Of a DNA stretch of 54,520 nucleotides, positions 40,490 through 48,756 are shown in pieces. The position numbers and the translations under genes were made by a program. Every line of letters begins with the position of its first letter. Within the stretch, counting starts at the first letter, position 1. This stretch comes from an uncultured Bacilli bacterium. GTDB taxonomy: Bacteria > Bacillota_I > Bacilli_A > RF39 > UBA660. The stretch lies in assembly GCA_944358545.1 (NCBI GenBank), contig CALVRJ010000004.1, forward strand, positions 1-54,520. Direction: 5' to 3'. The notes beneath the pieces were generated by a model. That model made no database searches, was not told the origin of the DNA, and saw nothing but the letters and a program-made list of their open reading frames with translations.

Positions 40490-41899
40490 ATGTTAGTACC
40501 AAATGCTTTAGAAGAAAAAAAGAGAACAGGGAATGCGGTTAAAATAAGAAAATACGAGATAAAAGATGAATATAAAAATTTAGGTGCCGGTAAAAGTTAT
40601 TTTGTGAAGACTTATGGTTGTCAGATGAATGTCCACGATAGTGAAAATATAAGGGCAATGCTTGAGGAAATGGGCTATAAGGAAAGTGCGAAGATGGAAG
40701 ATGCTGACCTTATTTTACTAAATACTTGTGCGATTAGAGAAAATGCACATAATAAGGTATTTGGAATGCTTGGAAGAATTAAACATTTAAAGTCAGAGCG
40801 TCCTGATATAATGGTTGGACTTTGCGGATGTATGGCACAAGAGGAGTCTGTGGTTCAGGATATTTTAAATCATTATAAATGGATGGATTTTGTGTTTGGA
40901 ACACACAATTTAGATAGATTACCTGATGTTTTATATAATTCTATTTTAAAGAAGAAGTTAGAGGTTGAGGTTTATAGTTGTGAGGGCGATTTAATCGAAG
41001 ATATGCCGGTTAAACGCGATAGTAAATATAAAGCGTGGGTTAATATTATGTATGGTTGTGATAAATTTTGCACTTACTGTATTGTGCCTTTTACAAGGGG
41101 TAAACAAAGAAGTAGAAGACCACATGATATTTTAATGGAAGTAAGGAAACTTAAAGAAGAAGGGTATCAAGAGGTAACTTTACTTGGACAAAATGTCAAT
41201 GCATATGGTAAAGATTTAGGTAATTACGATATGAGTGATTTACTTCGTGATGTAGCGGAAATAGGTATTCCAAGAGTAAGGTTTATTACTTCTCATCCTT
41301 GGGATTTTACTGATGAGATGATTGGGGTTATTGCCAAATATGATAATATTATGCCATATATTCATTTGCCACTGCAATCTGGGTCTAATCGAATTTTAAA
41401 GTTAATGGGAAGACGTTATACAAAGGAAAGTTATTTGAAATTATTTCATAAAATTAAAGATACGGTTCCAAATGCGACGATTACAACAGATATTATAGTT
41501 GGTTTTCCTGGAGAGACAGAAGAGGATTTTGAGGATACTTTAGACGTGGTTAACGAGTGTGAATATGAGTCTGCATTTACGTTTATATTTTCTCCAAGAG
41601 TTGGGACTCCGGCGGCTAAAATGAAAGATAATACTTCTTTGAAGGAGAAAGAAGATAGACTTCACAGACTTAATAAGGTGGTTAATAAGTATTCAAGAAA
41701 GGCAAATGACAAATATTTAAATAAAGAGGTTAAAGTTTTACTTGAAGGTGTTTCACTTAAAGATGAAAATATGCTTATGGGTTATTCTGAAGAGATGAAA
41801 CTTGTAAATGTACGAGCACCTAAAGATAAAATAGGAAAAATTGTACCAGTGAGGATTACTGATGTAAAAACATGGAGTTTAGATGGTGAAATGGTATAG
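40490..41899 (+). CDS. miaB: tRNA-2-methylthio-N6-dimethylallyladenosine synthase MiaB
   Basis: 469 aa. The N-terminal UPF0004 domain holds three Cys of the auxiliary cluster (TYGCQMNVHDSENI, NTCAIRENA, GLCGCMAQ). The radical-SAM core has MYGCDKFCTYCIVPFTRGKQRSR with CxxxCxxC. IHLPLQSGSNRILKLMGRRYT follows, and a TRAM domain sits at the C-terminus. It adds the methylthio group at A37 of tRNAs reading UNN codons. In Bacillus the order is miaB-ymcA-cotE; here one unknown membrane protein separates miaB from cotE. Confidence 0.97.
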   Translation: MLVPNALEEKKRTGNAVKIRKYEIKDEYKNLGAGKSYFVKTYGCQMNVHDSENIRAMLEEMGYKESAKMEDADLILLNTCAIRENAHNKVFGMLGRIKHLKSERPDIMVGLCGCMAQEESVVQDILNHYKWMDFVFGTHNLDRLPDVLYNSILKKKLEVEVYSCEGDLIEDMPVKRDSKYKAWVNIMYGCDKFCTYCIVPFTRGKQRSRRPHDILMEVRKLKEEGYQEVTLLGQNVNAYGKDLGNYDMSDLLRDVAEIGIPRVRFITSHPWDFTDEMIGVIAKYDNIMPYIHLPLQSGSNRILKLMGRRYTKESYLKLFHKIKDTVPNATITTDIIVGFPGETEEDFEDTLDVVNECEYESAFTFIFSPRVGTPAAKMKDNTSLKEKEDRLHRLNKVVNKYSRKANDKYLNKEVKVLLEGVSLKDENMLMGYSEEMKLVNVRAPKDKIGKIVPVRITDVKTWSLDGEMV

Positions 41900-41937
41900 T
41901 CAAGACATATTGGTTTTGGCTTTTTTCTTATATTCTC

Positions 41938-41966
41938 TTGTAATGATGTGTGAAATTTGTTATATT
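41938..41966 (+). promoter_or_regulatory. Promoter of the membrane protein gene at 41993
   Basis: TTGTAA (41938-41943), 17-nt spacer, TATATT (41961-41966). Confidence 0.6.
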
Positions 41967-41992
41967 ATTCTTAAGAGTAGGAGTTAGAACTT

Positions 41993-43333
41993 ATGAAAGA
42001 TAAGAAAAATAAAATTTCAGATTTTGTTTCTAAGGTAGAAGATGGAACAAATGAAGCGTTTGATAGGATAAATGATCCGTTAATGGACGAAGATGCAGCC
42101 GAGGCGGATAGTTCTAATATAAATTATAGTGATATCGTAAAAACATCGCCAGAAGATAAAAGAAAGAAGCTCCCATGGATTGTGGCAATTGTTTTGATTA
42201 TATTAATTGTATTGTCTTTTTGTGCGTTATTTTTTCAAAGTAATCCTAAGACAATTTTTGTGAAAGCTGTAGATGGGCTTTTTAATGGGGTTACGAGTAA
42301 ACTTGGTGATAGTGCGTATGATGTAGTGAATGGCAATTTAGATTTAGAATACAAGGTACATAGTGATATAGATGATAGTAGTTTAGATGATGAGATTAGT
42401 AAGATTAAATGGCAAGCAAAATATAATTTAGATGTTACTAATGACCGAGCTTTTGCTAAAATTACTGGAAATAATGGGAATGATGAGATTAAATTAGATG
42501 TTTATAGTGAAAAAGATGATAAATATATTAAACTCGATAGTTTTGAGAATTATTTAAAAATTGGTCAAGGTCATTTTAGTTTAAATATTTTAAATAGTTT
42601 TGGTGATGTTAGTACACTTTTTGAAGGTGTTAATCAAGCTTTTGATAAGGCAGTTGCTTCTGAAAAGATTATAGGAGGTAATAAAACGATTAATTTAAAT
42701 GGCGAAGAGATGAAGGTGTACGAGTCTAAATTAGTCGTTAATGATAGTAATAAAGAGAGATTTAAAGAAACTTTTATAAATTCAATGGCAGCAAATACAT
42801 CTTTTATCAAAGCTTTACATAATATTCGAAATACGGATATTAAAGATGAGGTTTTAAATGTTCAGACTAGTAAGGATAATTTGAATAAAATGATAGATGA
42901 GGCTGGCAAGATTGAAATTAGTATTTATACAAAAGGAAAAAATCAAGATTTTGTTCAATTGAATATTAAAACTGATAAGGGTGGATTTAATTTAGTTAAA
43001 GGTAGTGATGGTTATAATTATAGTTTAACTAATGACGATGAAGTTATTAGTGGAACAATGGATATTAAAGTAAATAAAAATAATCATAAATTTGATATTT
43101 CTTTAGAAAAAAAAGAAAATGATAAGGTACTATATACGCAGAATATTAAAATCGATTTAAAGACGAAAAATAATGGTAGTTTTAAAAATGTCGATACAGG
43201 AAATTTTGTAGAGTATGCGAATATGAGTGATGTTGATAAATTTAATTTACAGACAAATATTGTTTCTAATCCGGTTATTTCAAAACTAGTTTCGGCTGGG
43301 CTGGAAGTTAATTTAGATGAATGGTTTAAATAG
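41993..43333 (+). CDS. Membrane-anchored exported protein of unknown function
   Basis: 446 aa. A cytoplasmic tail of ~60 acidic residues, one membrane helix (WIVAIVLIILIVLSFCALFF, ~63-82) and a large outside domain of ~360 residues, rich in beta-strand patterns and Asp/Lys/Asn. Repeated phrases such as DNKYIKLDSFENYLKIGQG and VNKNNHKFDISLEKKENDKVLYTQNIKIDLKT suggest a beta-sheet lipoprotein-like or DUF6583-like envelope fold, but I cannot name it. Own promoter and terminator. Its position between miaB and cotE may only reflect rearrangement. Confidence 0.75.
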   Translation: MKDKKNKISDFVSKVEDGTNEAFDRINDPLMDEDAAEADSSNINYSDIVKTSPEDKRKKLPWIVAIVLIILIVLSFCALFFQSNPKTIFVKAVDGLFNGVTSKLGDSAYDVVNGNLDLEYKVHSDIDDSSLDDEISKIKWQAKYNLDVTNDRAFAKITGNNGNDEIKLDVYSEKDDKYIKLDSFENYLKIGQGHFSLNILNSFGDVSTLFEGVNQAFDKAVASEKIIGGNKTINLNGEEMKVYESKLVVNDSNKERFKETFINSMAANTSFIKALHNIRNTDIKDEVLNVQTSKDNLNKMIDEAGKIEISIYTKGKNQDFVQLNIKTDKGGFNLVKGSDGYNYSLTNDDEVISGTMDIKVNKNNHKFDISLEKKENDKVLYTQNIKIDLKTKNNGSFKNVDTGNFVEYANMSDVDKFNLQTNIVSNPVISKLVSAGLEVNLDEWFK

Positions 43334-43336
43334 AAA

Positions 43337-43362
43337 AAGTTATCAATTATGATAATTTTTTT
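43337..43362 (+). terminator. Terminator between the membrane protein gene and cotE
   Basis: AAGTTATCA (43337-43345) pairs with TGATAATTT (43350-43358, one G-T pair), ATTA loop, then Ts. Confidence 0.85.
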
Positions 43363-43383
43363 GTGTTTTTTTCGCTTTAGTTG

Positions 43384-43392
43384 CATATTTTA
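43384..43392 (+). promoter_or_regulatory. Putative sporulation sigma (E/K) -10 element for cotE
   Basis: CATATTTTA fits CATANNNTA and lies 17 nt before the GTG start. B. subtilis cotE is driven by sigma E and sigma K promoters. No clear -35 is seen. Confidence 0.5.
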
Positions 43393-43409
43393 AAGTGAGG
43401 GGTGATAAA

Positions 43410-43952
43410 GTGGCATCTTATAAAGAAATAGTAACTAAGGCGATTATCGGAAAAGGCAAGAAACATTTTAAGGACAAGTATACAATAGATATCCAAGATG
43501 ATAATAAACCGACGACAATACTCGGGTGCTGGATTATAAATAATCGTTTTAAGGGGTATAAGTCTGGAGATAAGGTCGGAGTAGATGGTTCTTTTGATAT
43601 AAATATATGGTATTCTTATGATGATGATAGTAAAACGGCGGTTCTTAATAAGAAAATAGAATATAATGATTTGTTTAATGTAAAAATCCGAGATAATGCT
43701 GATTTGTCTGGAGATACGGATATCATAGTTAGAGCTTTAAAGCAACCTACTTGTTCGTCTGTTAACATTTTAGATGATAATAAAATTTCTTTTGATATCG
43801 AAAAGGAACTTGGAGTGGAAATTGTCGGAGAAACAAAGGTAAAAATAGCGGTAGAAGAAGATGAGGAGCCTTGGGATGAAATTGTCGATGACGTAAGTGA
43901 TGATACACTCAAAGAAATAGATGAAAATGTCGACGAAAATTATATAAAGTAA
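43410..43952 (+). CDS. cotE: Outer spore coat morphogenetic protein CotE
   Basis: 180 aa from GTG 43410 (GAGGGGTGAT 7 nt upstream), almost the length of Bacillus CotE. Shared with it: SYKEIVTKAIIGKGKKH at the start, KPTTILGCWIINNRF, DINIWYSYDDDSKT, QPTC, VGETKVKIAVE, and an acidic tail (EEDEEPWDEIVDD). CotE assembles around the forespore on the mother-cell side and recruits outer-coat proteins. Synteny with miaB supports the call. Its presence is the strongest sign that this organism sporulates or descends from spore formers. Confidence 0.93.
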   Translation: MASYKEIVTKAIIGKGKKHFKDKYTIDIQDDNKPTTILGCWIINNRFKGYKSGDKVGVDGSFDINIWYSYDDDSKTAVLNKKIEYNDLFNVKIRDNADLSGDTDIIVRALKQPTCSSVNILDDNKISFDIEKELGVEIVGETKVKIAVEEDEEPWDEIVDDVSDDTLKEIDENVDENYIK

Positions 43953-43978
43953 GCGTTCATAATTGAATGCTTTTTAAT
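43952..43978 (+). terminator. Terminator of cotE
   Basis: AGCGTTCA (43952-43959) pairs with TGAATGCT (43964-43971, one G-T pair), TAAT loop, then Ts. Confidence 0.8.
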
Positions 43979-44010
43979 TTTGTGATATATTGATTTGGGT
44001 GACGAAGAAA

Positions 44011-44712
44011 TTGAGTAATATTTATTTAATTAGACATGGTTTTACGCCGGCTAATAATGCAAGTTATAATAATCAAAGAGGAATGTCAGAGATTGCAATA
44101 GATAGTTATATGCCCCTTGAAAAACATTATGGAAGAAGGCAAGCAGAAGAGCTTGGTAAGTTTTTAGATACAATTAAAGGTAAGACACTTATTTTGGTAA
44201 GTCCTTATAGCAGAACTTTGGAAACTTTAGAAATTGCGCTTAAATATATGCATGGTGATTATAGAGTTATGATAAAGGATGAGCTTCACGAAATTAATTC
44301 GGGTATTCATTATGCAAGAACAAAAGATGAGGTTTTAGAATTGTTTCCAGAAACCGGTAAGTCTTTTTATCGTTTGAAAAAGTGGTTTCCTAATGCGACG
44401 CATTATATATATGGAGAATCCGAGAGGGATGTAGAGTACAGAGTGTATGATATTAGCGTGTATATTGAGGAAATGGCAACGGAATATGATAATGTTTTTG
44501 TGTTTGGTCATGGGACGGTAAATAAGTGGATTTATTATTGGATAAGTGATGAGAATGTGCTTGATCATAATATGAAAAACTGTGAAGTTATAAAGATTAA
44601 TGGGAAAAAGGCTGAAACTGTATTTGTGCCTGAGACGGTTGTTCCAAAAGGGTATATGGTTGATATTGATGAATATGTTCGGAGAAGAGGAAATAAAATT
44701 AAACAAAAGTAA
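44011..44712 (+). CDS. Histidine phosphatase-family protein
   Basis: 233 aa if started at TTG 44011 (MSNIYLIRHGFTPAN), with GGGTGACGAAG upstream; in-frame GTG 43999 and TTG 43990 are possible. RHG carries the catalytic His, SPYSRTLETL the Arg, ELHEINSG an acidic residue, and FVFGHGTVNKW the second His. Such enzymes dephosphorylate sugars, glycerates or proteins. It is not close to the island phosphatase domain at 3223 beyond motifs. Monocistronic, upstream of the rpsP promoter. Confidence 0.85.
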   Translation: MSNIYLIRHGFTPANNASYNNQRGMSEIAIDSYMPLEKHYGRRQAEELGKFLDTIKGKTLILVSPYSRTLETLEIALKYMHGDYRVMIKDELHEINSGIHYARTKDEVLELFPETGKSFYRLKKWFPNATHYIYGESERDVEYRVYDISVYIEEMATEYDNVFVFGHGTVNKWIYYWISDENVLDHNMKNCEVIKINGKKAETVFVPETVVPKGYMVDIDEYVRRRGNKIKQK

Positions 44713-44729
44713 GTGTTATACAAAAAAGG

Positions 44730-44758
44730 TTGACAGACTTACTTGAATATGGTAAAAT
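44730..44758 (+). promoter_or_regulatory. Promoter of rpsP-khpA
   Basis: TTGACA (44730-44735), 17-nt spacer, TAAAAT (44753-44758), then GGAGGG before the ATG at 44783. Confidence 0.8.
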
Positions 44759-44782
44759 CATTTAAGAAATGGAGGGATTAAG

Positions 44783-45061
44783 ATGGTTAAAATTAGACTT
44801 ATGAGAATGGGTTCAAAGAAAAGACCTTTTTACAGAATTGTTATTGCCGATGCAAGAACTAAAAGAGATGGTAAATATATTGAACTAGTTGGTACTTATA
44901 ATCCAATTACAGATCCTGCAGAAATTAAAATAAACGAAGAAGTTGCTTTAAAATGGCTTAAGGATGGAGCTGTACCAACTGATACTGTTAAGAGTTTATT
45001 TAATAAAGCCGGAATTAACAAAAAATTTCATGAAATGAAAATGAAAAAAGATAGTGAGTAG
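44783..45061 (+). CDS. rpsP: 30S ribosomal protein S16
   Basis: 92 aa, normal length. [33 protein letters not shown] and [37 protein letters not shown] are diagnostic. S16 stabilises the 5' domain of 16S rRNA in early 30S assembly. Followed by khpA after 3 nt, as in Bacillus, but rimM, trmD and rplS, the usual next genes, are absent. Confidence 0.98.
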   Translation: MVKIRLMRMGSKKRPFYRIVIADARTKRDGKYIELVGTYNPITDPAEIKINEEVALKWLKDGAVPTDTVKSLFNKAGINKKFHEMKMKKDSE

Positions 45062-45064
45062 TTT

Positions 45065-45307
45065 ATGAATTTGGAGAAGTTAACGGATTTTATAGTAAAG
45101 AGTTTAGCTAAGAGACCAGATTTAGTAAAAGTAAAACTTTTTGATGATGAGGATTTGATTACAATCGAAGTTTTAGTAAGTAAAGACGATGTTGGTGGTG
45201 TTTTGGGTCACGATGGAGTGAATGCAAAAGCGCTTGGAACAATTGTAAAGTCTTGTGCACTGGCTAAACTTGGAAAAAGAGTAAAGATTAACATAGAGTC
45301 TTTTTAG
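45065..45307 (+). CDS. khpA: KH-domain RNA-binding protein KhpA
   Basis: 80 aa single KH domain (YlqC/KhpA). The GxxG loop reads GHDG in VGGVLGHDGVNAKALGTIVKSCA. KhpA binds RNA with KhpB and affects cell division and ribosomal or sRNA functions in Firmicutes. Tight coupling with rpsP (3 nt). The gene end forms part of a terminator. Confidence 0.93.
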   Translation: MNLEKLTDFIVKSLAKRPDLVKVKLFDDEDLITIEVLVSKDDVGGVLGHDGVNAKALGTIVKSCALAKLGKRVKINIESF

Positions 45308-45321
45308 ACTTTATGTTTTTT
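45290..45321 (+). terminator. Terminator of rpsP-khpA
   Basis: AACATAGAGTC (45290-45300) pairs with GACTTTATGTT (45307-45317, one G-T pair), followed by Ts. The stop codon of khpA is in the loop. Confidence 0.85.
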
Positions 45322-45369
45322 GTTTACTTAGATATTTTATTGTGATATATTTAAATATAGGTGAGGAAC

Positions 45370-45744
45370 ATGCGAAAAGGTTTTACGTTAATTGAACTTA
45401 TGGCTGTAATTATAATTTTAGGAATAATACTAGTTATTATTATTCCTAATGTAACAGGTATTTTAAATAGGTCACAAGAAAGGCTTAATGAGGAACAAAT
45501 AAGAGAAGTTGAAAATGCTGCTTCACAATGGGGAATTAGAAATTTAAGAATTAAAGATGATAAACCTTATAAAGGTAGTAGCGAAGTTAAATTTGTAACA
45601 CTTGATACTTTACAAAAGGAAGGTTTTTTAGAGAATAAAGATATACGTGATTTAACTGACAATAGTGATGTTTCTTTGAATACTAAAGTTTGTATTAGTT
45701 ATGAGAATCATCAATTTGTTTATGAATATGGCGGTGATTGTTAG
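45370..45744 (+). CDS. Type IV pilin-like protein (prepilin)
   Basis: 124 aa from ATG 45370 (AGGTGAGG upstream). MRKGFTLIELMAVIIILGIILVIIIPNV is a type III prepilin signal: cleavage after G with Phe+1 and Glu+5. The C-terminal ~95 residues form a small globular pilin domain ending in C...YEYGGDC, two Cys that may bridge. Similar to ComGC/GspG-like minor pilins. No pilus ATPase, inner-membrane protein or peptidase is seen in the window. Tandem with a second pilin directly after its stop. Confidence 0.9.
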   Translation: MRKGFTLIELMAVIIILGIILVIIIPNVTGILNRSQERLNEEQIREVENAASQWGIRNLRIKDDKPYKGSSEVKFVTLDTLQKEGFLENKDIRDLTDNSDVSLNTKVCISYENHQFVYEYGGDC

Positions 45745-46119
45745 ATGAGGAAAGGTTTTACGTTAATTGAACTTCTGGCGGTTATTGTATTACTTGGGGT
45801 AATTGTGACAATTATTACTTCAACAGTTTTATCGACAGTAAATAAATCGAAAGAATCTTTATCAGATACACAAATTTCAACTATTGAGAAGGCAGCAAGT
45901 AAATGGGTAACAATTAATGCGGATAAGATGCCTTCAGAAAACGGAAAGTATATCGATGTTTCAGTTGATACTTTATCAGCGGATGGATTTTTAGATGCTT
46001 CTGATTTAAAGAATCCGACTAATGGTGGGAAACTATGTGGTTATGTTAGAGTTACTTATATAAATAATGAAACTTATAAAAATCAGTATGAGTATAAGTT
46101 TCATGAAAAAAACTGTTAA
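45745..46119 (+). CDS. Second type IV pilin-like protein
   Basis: 124 aa. MRKGFTLIELLAVIVLLGVIVTIITSTVL again gives the G|FTLIE prepilin site. The globular part has matching features with the first pilin (SDTQISTIEKAASKWVT..., VDTLSADGFLDASDLKNP, and a Cys near the end), so the two arose by duplication. The start codon follows the previous stop with no gap, and the ribosome site (GGCGGTGATTG) lies inside the first pilin. Same lack of assembly genes nearby. Confidence 0.9.
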   Translation: MRKGFTLIELLAVIVLLGVIVTIITSTVLSTVNKSKESLSDTQISTIEKAASKWVTINADKMPSENGKYIDVSVDTLSADGFLDASDLKNPTNGGKLCGYVRVTYINNETYKNQYEYKFHEKNC

Positions 46120-46142
46120 CTATAATTAATATAGTTTTTTTT
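46118..46142 (+). terminator. Terminator of the pilin pair
   Basis: AACTAT (46118-46123) pairs with ATAGTT (46131-46136), then a T-run. Confidence 0.75.
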
Positions 46143-46173
46143 ATGTTATAATATCTATTTGAGTGAGGTATTT

Positions 46174-47211
46174 ATGAAAAGGTTAATTAATTTTTTAAAG
46201 GTGCTTTGGAAATGGTTTATATCTTTGTTTAAAAAGAAGAAAAAGAAAGATTTAGTTTTTAATAGTTATGAGGAACAATCAGATAAAAAACAAATAAGTA
46301 ATGGAAGTTTACCAAATACAAGTCATGATTTTTATTTTGATAAGATGATTTTTTTGGCTATTCCAATGATTATTTTATGGGCATTATTTGATAAAGAAAA
46401 AAAGGTTAAGGTGTATAGAGATATACCAGCTCAAGAGGTAGTTATTCCAAAGAAAAATATAAAAATGTTAAAATTTGATAGCAAGATGATTCAAGAGAAG
46501 AATATGAATGAGATGAGAATTGTTCAAGATATTCAAAAGAAAAAAGATGATTTAACAGAAAAGAAGATAGATGTTAGTAAGAGTTTAAATGTTAAGATAG
46601 TTAATAATTCGAAAGTAAAAAAAGCCGATGAAATTAGTTTAGAGAAAAAAGATAATACATTTAAGGTGTTCAAATCTGCAAAGAAAAATATAATGGTTGG
46701 GCCTAAAGACATGCTTAAGGGAAGAGTAATTAAATTAGATGAAGCAATAGATGTTCAAAAGGCAAATGACGAAGATATTGTTAGACAAAGAAGTATACTT
46801 AAAAATAGTAAAGGTCTTATGGCTATCGATAAATTAATGATAGGTATTTTAGCGATGCCTTTAATTGGAATTTTAGGGATAAATTATATTGGCAGGGCTT
46901 TTAAGCAGGTTAGGATAAACAACAGACTTAGTATGGCTTTGGGTGAGGTTGATGACAACAGTTTAAGTTTAAGAAGAATTAATCCATTTATGTTTTTTAG
47001 CAAAAAGAAGACAGAAAAATTTACAAATAAATTACAGGTAAGTAATTTGATAGGGGCAGAAAGACTTAAATCAGGTATTTTTCGAAAATATGGTGGTCAA
47101 AGAAAAACAAATAGTTTTAAAAAAGTGATTAATAGTGTAAATAATTTAGAAAACAATTTGAATAAGGGACTTTATAAAAGACAAAAAGGCAAGGTAAAAG
47201 TTTTAAAATAG
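46174..47211 (+). CDS. Membrane protein of unknown function
   Basis: 345 aa from ATG 46174 (GAGTGAGGT upstream). A basic amphipathic N-terminus (MKRLINFLKVLWKWFISLFKKKKKK), a membrane helix around MIFLAIPMIILWALF (~60), a long charged Lys-rich stretch to ~215, a second membrane helix (LMIGILAMPLIGILGINYIG, ~220-240) and a basic C-terminal tail. No family recognised. The loop between the helices is probably outside. Beside pilin and DacF genes, a cell-envelope role is likely but unproven. Confidence 0.75.
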   Translation: MKRLINFLKVLWKWFISLFKKKKKKDLVFNSYEEQSDKKQISNGSLPNTSHDFYFDKMIFLAIPMIILWALFDKEKKVKVYRDIPAQEVVIPKKNIKMLKFDSKMIQEKNMNEMRIVQDIQKKKDDLTEKKIDVSKSLNVKIVNNSKVKKADEISLEKKDNTFKVFKSAKKNIMVGPKDMLKGRVIKLDEAIDVQKANDEDIVRQRSILKNSKGLMAIDKLMIGILAMPLIGILGINYIGRAFKQVRINNRLSMALGEVDDNSLSLRRINPFMFFSKKKTEKFTNKLQVSNLIGAERLKSGIFRKYGGQRKTNSFKKVINSVNNLENNLNKGLYKRQKGKVKVLK

Positions 47212-47233
47212 AATGTTATATTCTATTTTTTTT
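47205..47233 (+). terminator. Terminator before dacF-like gene
   Basis: AAAATAGAAT (47205-47214) pairs perfectly with ATTCTATTTT (47220-47229), then Ts. It overlaps the previous stop. Confidence 0.85.
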
Positions 47234-47260
47234 GACATATTTTTAAATAGGGGCGATGTT

Positions 47261-48415
47261 ATGAAAAAAATGTTTATATTTTTGATATTAACGAGTTTTA
47301 TTTTTAGACCTTCTGTTTATGCAGAGGATTTAAAACTTGCAGAAAATGCAAAATCGGCTATTTTAATAGAAGCTAGTACAGGTCAGGTTTTGTTCGAAAA
47401 AAATGCGGATGAAAGATTAGTTCCAGCCAGTATGACAAAAATGATGAGTATGCTTATAATTATCGAGGCGATTGAAAGAGGAGATTTAAAGTGGAATCAG
47501 GAAATACAAGTGAGTGAGAATGCTTCGGGTATGGGTGGTAGTCAAATTCTTTTGGAAACAGGTGAAAAGATGACTGTTCGAGATTTATTTAAAGGGGTAG
47601 CGGTCGCTTCAGGAAATGACGCAGTGGTGGCTCTGTCAGAAGCAGTGGCAGGGACGGAGGATGCTTTTGTTTTAAAAATGAATGAAAGAGCCCGGGAACT
47701 TGGACTTAAGAATACTAATTTTAAGAATCCTCATGGGCTTGATACGGCTAATCATTATTCTAGTGCAAGGGATATGGCACTTATTGCTAAAGAGCTTGTT
47801 AAACATAAAAAAGTTTTAGAATTTACTTCTATTTATGAAGATTATTTAAGGGAAAATACAGATAGAAAGATATGGCTTGTGAATACTAATAAACTTATTA
47901 GGTTTTATGATGGGGTTGATGGTTTAAAAACAGGTTATACTGAAGGTGCTGGATATTGTCTTACGGCAACGGCTTTAAAAAATGGAATGAGAGTTATTGC
48001 AGTTGTAATGGGTGAACCAGATAGTAAAATGCGAAATAAAGAGGTTAGTGAGATGTTAGATTATGCTTTTGCTCAGTACGAGGTAGAAAATTTATTGGAT
48101 AATGGTTATTCTTTGGGGAAATACAAGGTTTATAACGGGACTGATGAATTTGTTTCAGTTGTGCCTAAGGATGGGGCAACGGTACTTCGAAAGAAGGGTG
48201 AGAAGAGGGATAAGGCGACTTATGAAGCTTCAGTTAAGGATTTAAAAGCTCCTTTAAAAAAAGGTGAGGTGGTTGGCGAACTTAAGATTAAAGAGAATGG
48301 TAAGGTTATAAGAAAGGTAAAGTTAACGGTTAATAAAAATATTGGAAAGATTAATTATTTAAATCTTTGGTTTAGAAATGTAAGGGATATGGTTACTGGA
48401 AGAATAGTTTTATAG
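47261..48415 (+). CDS. D-alanyl-D-alanine carboxypeptidase (DacF/PBP5 family)
   Basis: 384 aa from ATG 47261 (GGGGCGATG upstream). Signal peptide (MFIFLILTSFIFRPSVYA). The serine peptidase S11 motifs are PASMTKMMSM (SxxK), VASGNDAVVA (SxN) and DGLKTGYTEGAGYC (KTG). A C-terminal beta domain (YKVYNGTDEFVSVVPKDG) and an amphipathic end (INYLNLWFRNVRDMVTGRI) that tethers it to the membrane follow. It removes the terminal D-Ala from peptidoglycan stem peptides, limiting crosslinking. DacF is the Bacillus forespore form; vegetative DacA is equally possible. Confidence 0.93.
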   Translation: MKKMFIFLILTSFIFRPSVYAEDLKLAENAKSAILIEASTGQVLFEKNADERLVPASMTKMMSMLIIIEAIERGDLKWNQEIQVSENASGMGGSQILLETGEKMTVRDLFKGVAVASGNDAVVALSEAVAGTEDAFVLKMNERARELGLKNTNFKNPHGLDTANHYSSARDMALIAKELVKHKKVLEFTSIYEDYLRENTDRKIWLVNTNKLIRFYDGVDGLKTGYTEGAGYCLTATALKNGMRVIAVVMGEPDSKMRNKEVSEMLDYAFAQYEVENLLDNGYSLGKYKVYNGTDEFVSVVPKDGATVLRKKGEKRDKATYEASVKDLKAPLKKGEVVGELKIKENGKVIRKVKLTVNKNIGKINYLNLWFRNVRDMVTGRIVL

Positions 48416-48501
48416 AAAATTTATTCTTTCTTTTTTGGGTTGTTAAAGATTTAAAAATTTGTTATAATTATTAGTATGTGAAAGGGGTTATGATGTAAAA
48501 T

Positions 48502-48753
48502 TTGTATAAGACTTTAGATGACAAGATAATTTATGAAAATAATAAAAAGGAAATAATGGGGGAAGCTTGTTTTAAAAGAGCCAGTGATACAATTGATGTT
48601 TATCATATCTTTGTAAATGAGAGATACCGGGGCAGAGGAATTGCCAGTGAATTTATGAATATTTTGGTTAATTACTGTAAAGAAAATAATTTGAAGTTAA
48701 TTTGTACATGTCCTTATGCAAAGGCATGGATGGAGAAAAATGGAGGAGAATAG
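48502..48753 (+). CDS. Small GNAT N-acetyltransferase (YjdJ-like)
   Basis: 83 aa starting at TTG 48502. VYHIFVNERYRGRGIASEFMNILVNYCKENNLKLICTCPYAKAWMEKNG matches the single-domain GNAT group PF14542, with the acetyl-CoA loop RGRGIA. The start is odd: AAAGGGG is 14 nt away, while a well-spaced ATG-ATG at 48490-48495 in the same frame is followed at once by TAA (48496-48498). One change (TAA to AAA) would give MMKNLYKTLDDK. So it may be weakly expressed from TTG or be a fresh nonsense mutant. It precedes the PepSY gene by 3 nt. Confidence 0.75.
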   Translation: MYKTLDDKIIYENNKKEIMGEACFKRASDTIDVYHIFVNERYRGRGIASEFMNILVNYCKENNLKLICTCPYAKAWMEKNGGE

Positions 48754-48756
48754 AAT

